Assembly (NCBI RefSeq): GCF_003515775.1
Contig: NZ_QWEI01000001.1
Location: 1 to 64,000, forward strand
DNA length: 64,000 nucleotides
Direction of reading: 5' to 3'
From: Ureibacillus yapensis
GTDB lineage: Bacteria > Bacillota > Bacilli > Bacillales_A > Planococcaceae
Under the pieces are notes generated by a model. That model ran no database searches. It saw only the letters and a list, made by a program, of their open reading frames with translations, and was not told the origin of the DNA. Below are positions 9,157-16,678 of this stretch, piece by piece. Position 1 is the stretch's first letter. Each line of letters begins with the position of its first letter. Position numbers and translations under genes: made by a program.

Positions 9157-10296
9157 TTATTCGCGGTTAGATTTTTGGCCCCAGTATTGATATAAATCCG
9201 TTCGGATGAAACCATTAAATAATTTTCGTTTCTTTGTAGCTTTTTTGCCATATAATTCTTCAAAGTTTTCCATCGAAGACAGCATATAAACAGACCAAGT
9301 TGGATATTGATTCATCAATGTTCCAAAGTCGCGAATTACTTTTTCAATTTCTTCTTTTTCGCCAATCCGCTCGCCGTATGGAGGATTCGAGATAATCACG
9401 CCATCCGTCAGCCTTGTAGTAAAGTCGGTTGCCTGCATTTGCTTAAATGTAATTAAATCGCCAAAACCAGTTTCCAGTGCATTTTCTTGGGAAATGGCAA
9501 CCATTTTATGATCAATATCAGAGCCGATAATCTCCAGATGCTGGTCATAGTTTGCCAGATCATCCGCTTCGTTGCGGGCATCTTCCCATAATTTTGCTTT
9601 CATCCATGGCCACTCCTCGGAGATGAACTCACGATTATAGCCTGGTGCGATATTTTGTCCGATCATCGCCGCTTCCAATGGTATTGTTCCCGAACCACAA
9701 AATACATCGACAAACGGTCTGTTCGGATTCCATTTTGAAATTTTCACTAAAGCGGCCGCCAACGTTTCTTTCAGCGGCGCTTCCCCCTGGTGCTGTCGAT
9801 AGCCGCGCTTATGCAGACCCGTACCGGAAGTATCAATGGTTAAAGTGGCGACGTCTTTTAAGATCGATATTTCAATCTTATAGACTGCACCAGACTCATC
9901 AAGAAAGCCTAAGCGCTTATAATGGAATTTCATTCGTTCGACGATTGCTTTTTTTACGATTGCTTGGCAATCCGGCACACTATATAGCTTGGACTTCACC
10001 GATTTACCCGAAACCGGGAAATTCGCATCGACCGGTAAATAGTTTTCCCAATTAATCGCTTTTGTACTTTCAAATAATTGATCAAATGTATAAGCAGGAA
10101 ATTCGCCAACCACGATTTTGACCCGATCCGCCACGCGCAGCCAAAGATTGCATCGCGCAATGGCCGTTTCATCGCCCTCAAAATAAACTTTTCCATTCTC
10201 TACTCTTGTTTCATAACCTAAATCTTGTACTTCTTGTGCAACGATTGCTTCAAGCCCCATTGCAGCAGTTGCTACTAATTGAAATTTTGACATCAT
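9157..10296 (-). CDS. ypsC: THUMP-domain rRNA methyltransferase YpsC (RlmL-like)
   Basis: 379 residues. The N-terminal ~160 residues form a THUMP/ferredoxin-like RNA-binding part. The C-terminal part is a class I SAM methyltransferase: motif I is FCGSGTIPLEAAMIG and the catalytic motif is SNPPYGERIG, the NPPY signature of N2-guanine and N6-adenine methyltransferases. It resembles the N2-guanosine methyltransferase half of RlmL, which acts on 23S rRNA; the exact target here is inferred. The start ATG at 10296 has AAGGAG 7 nt upstream; a second ATG follows directly. It lies downstream of rnpB as in B. subtilis. Confidence 0.9.
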   Translation of the reverse strand: MMSKFQLVATAAMGLEAIVAQEVQDLGYETRVENGKVYFEGDETAIARCNLWLRVADRVKIVVGEFPAYTFDQLFESTKAINWENYLPVDANFPVSGKSVKSKLYSVPDCQAIVKKAIVERMKFHYKRLGFLDESGAVYKIEISILKDVATLTIDTSGTGLHKRGYRQHQGEAPLKETLAAALVKISKWNPNRPFVDVFCGSGTIPLEAAMIGQNIAPGYNREFISEEWPWMKAKLWEDARNEADDLANYDQHLEIIGSDIDHKMVAISQENALETGFGDLITFKQMQATDFTTRLTDGVIISNPPYGERIGEKEEIEKVIRDFGTLMNQYPTWSVYMLSSMENFEELYGKKATKKRKLFNGFIRTDLYQYWGQKSNRE

Positions 10297-10620
10297 TCAA
10301 TTTCTCCTTGGCCTTCAAATTCCATAATTATTTTCAAGTAAACCTTCGTGTTATTTAATATTTACCTATCTTTGGTAAATTAATCAATGTTATTATATAA
10401 GTATGAGCTTCGTGTCCTACAATTTGCATTGGTTTGACACATTCTACTTGAATTTACTTCTCTAAAAAGTTGCTTATTCAAGACAATTCGTGCGTTACTT
10501 TCCACTTTGCTGTCTGATTATTGCATTTTATGGGACAACCTCAGCTTCATTGCCATACCTACTGTCCCATTACTGTCTTAAATAAGGGAACTTCTCCTTC
10601 GATTTCCATCTTATCACTAA
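10297..10620. other. Intergenic region upstream of ypsC
   Basis: About 320 nt with no supported ORF. On the minus strand a TATAAT at 10392-10397 has a TTGTAG 19 nt upstream (10417-10422), a possible ypsC promoter with poor spacing. Nothing else was recognised. Confidence 0.3.
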
Positions 10621-10655
10621 AAGAAAAGCCCTCCAATTGAAATGGAGAGCCTCTT
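10621..10655 (-). terminator. Terminator of rnpB
   Basis: On the minus strand GGCTCTCCA pairs with TGGAGGGCT (two wobble pairs), and the hairpin is followed by TTTTCTTTT. It lies about 45 nt beyond the 3' end of the RNase P RNA. Confidence 0.8.
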
Positions 10656-10698
10656 AATTTTAAATTCACTCTTGTTTATTCTTAGTACCAAATTTAAA

Positions 10699-11099
10699 TC
10701 ATAGAAAATTCATAAGCCATGTTTTGTTCCCGGGTACTCAAACGACCGAAGTCTCGTACGAATCGGGTAGTAACCATCTATCTACGCTGGAATACCAACG
10801 TCCCTCCATCCGTTCATTTCCTTCTGGAGAGTGCCCCTACCATAATTTGGGTTTCTCACTCGTGGGGTTTACCTCGTTCCACCTTTATTGTTTCCAATAA
10901 AGCTCCGTCACTGTGGCACTTTCAGGAAGTGTTAACCATATCGAATCGACTTAGGTTATCCTTCCGCCGTCAAGCATATAGCTTGCCTTACCTTATTTTT
11001 TCAGTAAGCACGAACACTACGGTCATCTCAGATCCGTGTGAGCATGGACTTTCCTCTACAACTTCAAGAGCTGCAGCGATTACTCGAATTGAACTATGA
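10699..11099 (-). ncRNA. rnpB: RNase P RNA, Bacillus type (type B)
   Basis: The minus strand carries the conserved RNase P blocks GAGGAAAGTCCATGCTC near the 5' end, CGGAAGGATAACC in the middle, GGTAAACCCCACGAGTGAG, and ACAAAACATGGCTTAT at the 3' end. The ends are set by helix P1: TCATAG at the 5' end (11094-11099) pairs with CTATGA at the 3' end (10699-10704). The RNA is the catalytic subunit that removes tRNA 5' leaders. It lies between gpsB and ypsC, the B. subtilis order, with its own consensus promoter and terminator. Confidence 0.96.
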
Positions 11100-11107
11100 C
11101 AAAATTT

Positions 11108-11136
11108 ATTATACTAAAAAATCATTACAATTTCAA
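11108..11136 (-). promoter_or_regulatory. rnpB promoter
   Basis: Minus strand TTGAAA (11131-11136), 17-nt spacer, TATAAT (11108-11113). The predicted start falls at about 11100, exactly at the P1 helix of RNase P RNA. Confidence 0.8.
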
Positions 11137-11173
11137 TAAATAAATGAAAATCAATTTATTTTAAAGAATTAAA

Positions 11174-11473
11174 TTATTCAAACAGCTTAGCTCCAAAAAC
11201 ATGCTTTTCCAAATTCGAAAGACGTTTTAAAATATCGAAATTTGTATTTCCCGTTGCCTGAGGGGCTACCGGAGCACGTCTTGCCGCATTATTTTCTAGT
11301 TCTTCTCTTAAACGATTATTTTCAGCTCGTAATTCTTCCACAATTTTTTCAAAGTTATCGTAATCTTCCATGATTTGATCCAAAAACTGATCAACCTGGT
11401 CAACACTATAACCTTTCATTGATTTTTTAAATTCTTTTTCTAATATGATTTTTGAATTTAATTTAATTTCCAT
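11174..11473 (-). CDS. gpsB: Cell-division protein GpsB
   Basis: 99 residues. The N-terminal ~65 residues match the DivIVA/GpsB membrane-binding domain (EFKKSMKGYSVDQVDQFLDQI) and run into a coiled coil (residues ~35-62). A short variable linker and the conserved C-terminal trimerising segment DILKRLSNLEKHVFG follow. GpsB shuttles class A penicillin-binding proteins between septum and side wall; its partner PBP1 (ponA) is 5 kb away in this window. Followed by rnpB on the same strand. Confidence 0.95.
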   Translation of the reverse strand: MEIKLNSKIILEKEFKKSMKGYSVDQVDQFLDQIMEDYDNFEKIVEELRAENNRLREELENNAARRAPVAPQATGNTNFDILKRLSNLEKHVFGAKLFE

Positions 11474-11640
11474 TCACATCGCCCTTCCATCCGATACGGT
11501 ACATACTCCAATTATATCATATGAATGCAGTAAAAGGGATTTAAAGTCACCATTTCGAAAAATAACTATACCATATTCTGACGAAATTCGACACAAATAG
11601 AACTTGTGAAGAATGTCAAAATATGCGCTTCCCTGGGAAA

Positions 11641-12906
11641 TTATTTTTCACTGTTCAACAGTTTGTTTTCAACCCTTTGAAACCTTTTTAGCCAGTTCGC
11701 ACGCTGTTTAATTCTCTGTTCCATTTTCATAAACGAATTATGTTCCAAAAAGACTAGCCCTTCATTTATATAATTCAAAGCTTTTTCATAATCCTTCATT
11801 TGATGTTCATAGATCATGGCGAGCTGTTCGAATGCTCTTAGTTTTTCTCTATTTTCTATAAATAATAAGGCTTTTTCAAAAGAATTTTTTGCCTCGATAT
11901 ACCGGCCTTTGCGTTTTAGCTGGAATGCCAGATAATAATGCGCCAATCCCGATTCAACATTTTCATAAGATGTCGTTACCGCAGCAAGCAGCTGCTCGCT
12001 TTCATTCGAGTGTTTTAAATCTCCGAACCATTTGCCGATGTTTGTATAAGTAGCAGCTGATTCGTTTAATTTTTTTTCGAGCAATAGATTTGTAGAATGA
12101 ATATAGAGAGTGACCAACGATAGCAAATCCCACTCATTATGATGCAATACTTTCATTAGGGCGTCAGGATTTCCGCTTTTTACTGCATCAGTATAAATAA
12201 TGGGTGCCAAAAAACCAGGAATATCGCCATTTCTTTTAAATCCCAGTTTTTCTTCCTCCACTTTCGTTAATTTCATTCTTTCCAAATTATTTTTCCATAT
12301 TCTTTTTGAACTATGTAATAAATCGATTTGTTTTTGTTTACGCAACTTAGGCAAGACATGTTGATTAAGCGTCCATCTCGTTTCAACCTGTGGCCAATCA
12401 AAACTTTTTCCATTGTAAGAAACAATCGTCTTTGTGTTTTGCCAAAATTTGGATTCAAATAAGAAAGCTGCTTCGTTTGCTGGATCTGCCAAAATATATT
12501 GCGTCAGTACAAATTGATCTTCAGCAGCATCCAGTAAACCCAACAGGAAGATATTTGTCCCTGCCCCTTTTAAGCCAGTTGTTTCGGTATCAAAAAAAAC
12601 AATCGATTCATCAAATGTGAGGGCATAGGGATGTTCAATCGTTGCATTCTGCCATTTTTCGATTGCCTCAAAAAACAAACCTAACTGATAGGTACCATGC
12701 TGGTAATGGAGCGGATAAGTCACTTCCCGTTTAAATAATACGCCGAACTCATTTTCTACCACCGAAAGCCCTGCTCTTTCCCAATCGTCAAGATAGAACG
12801 GTTTTTCAGGTTTATTAAAAACGGGCTTTACGTTTGATGGTTCTTTCTTTTTGCCAAGCTTTTGTTTTAACTGCAGCATTTTATTTTCGTAAGACATGGG
12901 CTTCAC
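11641..12906 (-). CDS. mrfB: MrfB (YprB), DEDDh-type exonuclease with TPR-like tail
   Basis: 421 residues. An RNase H-like 3'-5' exonuclease fold starts at the DxE motif FFDTETTGL (about 106-114) and continues through SYNGKSFDWP and the HHNEWDLLSLVTLY segment. The C-terminal ~120 residues are TPR-like helices. In B. subtilis MrfB works with the helicase MrfA to excise mitomycin C-type DNA damage independently of UvrABC. The GTG start overlaps the mrfA stop as GTGA; an ATG three codons downstream is an alternative start. Confidence 0.9.
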   Translation of the reverse strand: MKPMSYENKMLQLKQKLGKKKEPSNVKPVFNKPEKPFYLDDWERAGLSVVENEFGVLFKREVTYPLHYQHGTYQLGLFFEAIEKWQNATIEHPYALTFDESIVFFDTETTGLKGAGTNIFLLGLLDAAEDQFVLTQYILADPANEAAFLFESKFWQNTKTIVSYNGKSFDWPQVETRWTLNQHVLPKLRKQKQIDLLHSSKRIWKNNLERMKLTKVEEEKLGFKRNGDIPGFLAPIIYTDAVKSGNPDALMKVLHHNEWDLLSLVTLYIHSTNLLLEKKLNESAATYTNIGKWFGDLKHSNESEQLLAAVTTSYENVESGLAHYYLAFQLKRKGRYIEAKNSFEKALLFIENREKLRAFEQLAMIYEHQMKDYEKALNYINEGLVFLEHNSFMKMEQRIKQRANWLKRFQRVENKLLNSEK

Positions 12907-15179
12907 CCTATTTCATTCTTTAAAATGGTTAGTACTTTTATTACTTTATCCTTGCTTTCATTCAAACTATCTTGAGCGCCAATACAAGATGGACAGCCGC
13001 TTTTGCATGGACAACTGCGCACATGCTGGATTGTTTCTTCCAAAATCGGTCCCAAAATATGATAGACTCTTTCCGCCAATCCGATTCCACCCGGATAACT
13101 ATCATAGATAAATAAGGTTGGTTGTTCATTATGGGCCGACTTTACTTGCGGCACTACGGATACGTCACTTCGATCACATTGTATATACAGCGGTATAAAT
13201 GAACCAGTCGCATAGGCTGCTCCGGTTAGTGCGTCCGTCAGCATTTCCTCCGACCAATTTTCCGGTAAGTTAAAGGAAATCCACGTAGCATTTGTATGCA
13301 TTTCAAGTGGGGGAATATGAATTTTCCCTGACCCGATATTTTCGTGCGTCCCGAAACGGATTTTTTTAAAGATGGTCGGAATGGCCAACAAACTGATATC
13401 CCCGTAACTGACGGTAGCCGATTTATAAGCGGCGTTTCGGTCTTCATTCAATATTTTTAATTCTACCGCCAAATTTGCATCTGTAAAGTAGTCCACATCC
13501 ACTTCCCGCACGTATGCTTTCTTTTCTTCCCAATCCAGTTCCTCGACTTGAAATTGCGTTCCTTGGTGAAGGTAGATCGCTTCTTCATGCAAAAGCGTCA
13601 TGGCACTATAAGTATCCATTTCCCCAATTACTTTTGTGCCGGCTGGAATAGTCATATCAATAATAACCACGTTCTCTTGGGAAGCAGAACGCAAACTGAC
13701 TTCATGAGCAGGAAATCGCTCGCTCATCCAATACCATGTAGAACTCGTTTTTACTAGAACGCCCTCTTCTTGCAGGAACTCAAGCAATTCCTGAACTTCG
13801 AATTCGCCGTATGAATCCGCAGTGCTAAATGGCAATTCAAAAGCAGCGCATTTTAGGTGATCCATTAAAATAAGGATATTTTCCGGGTTAATCAGCGCTT
13901 CTTCGGGAGAGCTGCCCAGCAAATACGCAGGATGATTGACCACATATTGATCAAGCGCCGTCGAATTCGCCACATAGATGATTAATGCAGAATCTTGACG
14001 ACGACCAGCCCGGCCCGCCTGTTGCCACGCGCTTGCAATGTTGCCCGGATATCCCGTCATAATACAGGCCTGCAATTGACCGATGTCAACCCCTAATTCC
14101 AGGGCGTTCGTACTTACAACCACTTGAATTGTGCCATCTCTTAGCCCTTTTTCAATGGCTCGGCGTTCTGTTGGCAAATAGCCGCCTCGGTAGCCGCGGA
14201 TCGATTCATCATGAATTTTGTTTTTTGTTAAGTTCTTTAAATAGGTAACGAGCATTTCTACCCTAACACGTGATTTTGCGAAAACGATTGCTTGAATGCC
14301 GGCCTCAAATAACCGCGATGCTAAATCTTTCACTTCCAGAATACTGCTGCGTCTTACGCCAAACGTCGGATGGACAATCGGTGGATTATAGAATAGAAAT
14401 GTTTTCTTGCCAACCGGCGCTCCAGACTTAGCGATTAGTTCATGAGTTGAATTGGTCAACTTCTCTGCAAGTTCCTTTGGATTTTTAATGGTAGCGGATG
14501 TGCAAATGAAAATTGGGTCGCTTCCATAAAATGCGCAAATTCTTTTTAGTCTTCGAATGACATGTGCAACATGACTGCCAAATACACCTTTATATGTATG
14601 TAATTCATCAATGACTATATACTTTAGATTTTCAAAGAGAGACACCCATTTCGTATGATGCGGCAAAATTCCGGAATGCAGCATATCGGGATTCGTCATG
14701 ACGATATGCCCCGCTTTACGAATCTTTTGGCGGATAGCTGGTGCAGTATCCCCATCATATGTATAACTCAGAATTTCCACGCCCATTGCTTCAATCAGCT
14801 CATTGAGATCGGATTTTTGATCTTGCGCAAGTGCTTTTGTAGGAAATAAATAAATCGCCCTGCTGGATGGGTCCTCCAATATTTTTTGCAGCACAGGCAA
14901 ATGATAGCACAGCGATTTCCCCGACGCAGTGGGGGTAACTGCCGTAAATGATTTGCCGTTAGCTGCATAATCAAAAGCCTCCCTTTGGTGTGTATAAAGT
15001 TGGTTAATTCCTCGGGACTCCAACGCTTTCCGAATTGATGGGTGCAAGTTGTCCGGAAAGGGAGCAAAACTGGCCGGAGCAGCTTCCAGCGTGTGCCAGT
15101 GAAGAATATTTTGCTTTAATTCTTCGTCATATTGCCATTCATTCAATAACTCATCGATTGTCCGCTTTTTACTGAACAT
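12903..15179 (-). CDS. mrfA: MrfA (YprA), DEAD/DEAH helicase with C-terminal zinc domain
   Basis: About 758 residues. Helicase motifs are Walker A TPTASGKS, the DELH box IVIDELHTYKGVFG, SATIKNP and the motif VI QAGRAGRR. The C-terminal DUF1998-like region ends in the cysteine cluster CPCKSGCPSC, the zinc site of MrfA. It is the translocase partner of MrfB in interstrand/adduct repair. The ATG at 15179 is chosen because GAGGAG lies 10 nt upstream; a GTG at 15188 sits too close to it. The start overlaps yppE by 11 nt, so yppE, mrfA and mrfB appear to be one operon. Confidence 0.92.
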   Translation of the reverse strand: MFSKKRTIDELLNEWQYDEELKQNILHWHTLEAAPASFAPFPDNLHPSIRKALESRGINQLYTHQREAFDYAANGKSFTAVTPTASGKSLCYHLPVLQKILEDPSSRAIYLFPTKALAQDQKSDLNELIEAMGVEILSYTYDGDTAPAIRQKIRKAGHIVMTNPDMLHSGILPHHTKWVSLFENLKYIVIDELHTYKGVFGSHVAHVIRRLKRICAFYGSDPIFICTSATIKNPKELAEKLTNSTHELIAKSGAPVGKKTFLFYNPPIVHPTFGVRRSSILEVKDLASRLFEAGIQAIVFAKSRVRVEMLVTYLKNLTKNKIHDESIRGYRGGYLPTERRAIEKGLRDGTIQVVVSTNALELGVDIGQLQACIMTGYPGNIASAWQQAGRAGRRQDSALIIYVANSTALDQYVVNHPAYLLGSSPEEALINPENILILMDHLKCAAFELPFSTADSYGEFEVQELLEFLQEEGVLVKTSSTWYWMSERFPAHEVSLRSASQENVVIIDMTIPAGTKVIGEMDTYSAMTLLHEEAIYLHQGTQFQVEELDWEEKKAYVREVDVDYFTDANLAVELKILNEDRNAAYKSATVSYGDISLLAIPTIFKKIRFGTHENIGSGKIHIPPLEMHTNATWISFNLPENWSEEMLTDALTGAAYATGSFIPLYIQCDRSDVSVVPQVKSAHNEQPTLFIYDSYPGGIGLAERVYHILGPILEETIQHVRSCPCKSGCPSCIGAQDSLNESKDKVIKVLTILKNEIG

Positions 15180-15540
15180 CCTTCCCACTCTCCTCTTCTA
15201 AATGTCGCAATAAGAAAGATAATGTATAATGGACGGATTGAACCGATTGTATAAAGCGCTTTTTGCTTGTTTCCTTGTAAAAAGATTGCACGGTAAATTG
15301 ATTCATCGCATCCACGACGTTCTCAATTTGGGATGGATGTATATATTTGGGACGGCTGCGTTCCATCCAGTTTAAGGCAAGTGTTTGCCATTCATTTAAA
15401 AGAGAATGAATAGTATCAGCATGCGGCTTGACTTCTTCATAAAATTGAGGCGTTGCGTCAAGTTCACGCTGCTTATGAAAGCGACTGATTGACGCATCAC
15501 ACTCATTTAACAAACGCTTTGATAATTCGATTAGTTGCAT
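15169..15540 (-). CDS. yppE: YppE family protein (DUF1798)
   Basis: 123 residues, an all-helical protein without membrane segments or signal. It matches the YppE family in length, in the WMERSRPKYIHPSQIENV core and in the C-terminal SVHYTLSFLLRHLEEES. Function is unknown. Its stop codon lies inside the start region of mrfA, so co-expression with the repair pair is likely. Confidence 0.8.
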   Translation of the reverse strand: MQLIELSKRLLNECDASISRFHKQRELDATPQFYEEVKPHADTIHSLLNEWQTLALNWMERSRPKYIHPSQIENVVDAMNQFTVQSFYKETSKKRFIQSVQSVHYTLSFLLRHLEEESGKDVQ

Positions 15541-15559
15541 GTTATTCCCCTCTTGAAAT

Positions 15560-15787
15560 CTAATAATCTTCTTTTAATTGTACCAAATTCTCGCTATGAA
15601 CACTAGCAATAGGGGAACAAGCATTCTTTACATGAAACTGCTTTTCTGCTAAGCTTACTTTCTGATAAGTAGTTCCTAATTGAGAGAACATTTCGCCGTG
15701 GATGTTCGTACGTTCATTCTCAATTTTGGCTGTCATGATTTGATCGATACATTCTATTTGCGAAAGCAACATTTGAATTCTATGCAT
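15560..15787 (-). CDS. Small soluble protein upstream of yppE
   Basis: 75 residues, no signal or membrane segment. It is not firmly recognised; its position between yppE and recU matches the small yppC/yppD-type genes of B. subtilis. The ATG at 15787 is favoured because AAGGAGG lies 7 nt upstream; another ATG at 15793 is only 1 nt from that site. It ends 20 nt before yppE, so the two are probably one transcript. Confidence 0.6.
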   Translation of the reverse strand: MHRIQMLLSQIECIDQIMTAKIENERTNIHGEMFSQLGTTYQKVSLAEKQFHVKNACSPIASVHSENLVQLKEDY

Positions 15788-16037
15788 GGTCATTCCTCCT
15801 TAGATGTTTAATTTCCGTGCTAGTATTCAAATTCCTTTGCGCTTGCCAAAACTAGACATAGGTTGCTAAAACAAGTAGATTTTCGATAACTTTTCATAGA
15901 ATGGAACTCTTATTGGCGCCTTAACAAAACTGATTAAAAATATAGTTTTTATTTTTTATAAAATGGCCTTTTTTGTTTTATAATTTACAATGGGTACTTC
16001 ACAAAAGTGGGTATCCTCTTAAAAGGAGTGTTTTTCG

Positions 16038-16655
16038 ATGATCCATTATCCCAATGGCAAACCGTATAAGCCAGCCGAATCAACGAAAACAAAATCTGCT
16101 CGGAAGAAGAAAGATTTCTCCTTCAGTAATCGAGGTAAAACACTTGAGGATGAGTTAAATGAAACAAACACGTACTATTTAATTCATCAAATCGCCATAG
16201 TCCATAAGAAACCTGTTCCCGTGCAAATCGTCAAAGTAGAGTACCCGTCACGAAGTGCGGCCGTCATTCGTGAAGCCTACTTCCGTACCCCTTCAACAAC
16301 GGATTATAATGGTGTCTGGAATGGGTATTATATTGATTTTGAAGCAAAGGAAACGGAGAGCAAAACTAGCTTCCCCTTGAAAAATATCCATGAACATCAA
16401 GTTGCCCATATGAAAGATGTGACAGACCAAAAAGGGATTGCATTTACAATCGTGAGATTTTCAAGTCTGAATCGCTATTTCGTTCTGCCTTTCTCCGTAC
16501 TTCATGAAGCATGGTTGGCTATGCTGGACGGTGGCAGAAAATCAATACCCCTATCTATATTCGAAACAAAAACAATCGAAATCAAAACCGGTTTCAATCC
16601 GCGGATTGACTATATCACCGCGATCAATAAAATGATAACAAACAAAGAATACTAG
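16038..16655 (+). CDS. recU: Holliday junction resolvase RecU
   Basis: 205 residues, the usual RecU length. Motifs seen are the N-terminal NRGKTLEDELNETNTYY, the catalytic DYNGVWNGYYIDFEAKET (Asp and E-x-K nuclease residues) and the later HQVAHMKDVTDQKGIAF. It cleaves four-way junctions made during recombination and chromosome segregation. The start ATG follows AAAAGGAGTG. It is divergent from the yppE-mrfAB operon and 23 nt upstream of ponA, the classic recU-ponA pair. Confidence 0.96.
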   Translation: MIHYPNGKPYKPAESTKTKSARKKKDFSFSNRGKTLEDELNETNTYYLIHQIAIVHKKPVPVQIVKVEYPSRSAAVIREAYFRTPSTTDYNGVWNGYYIDFEAKETESKTSFPLKNIHEHQVAHMKDVTDQKGIAFTIVRFSSLNRYFVLPFSVLHEAWLAMLDGGRKSIPLSIFETKTIEIKTGFNPRIDYITAINKMITNKEY

Positions 16656-16678
16656 TTTGTTAAAGTGAGGAGATCATT

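Noticed and set aside
10719-11099. 126-codon ORF on the plus strand
   Set aside because: It is antisense to the RNase P RNA, whose conserved blocks explain the sequence.
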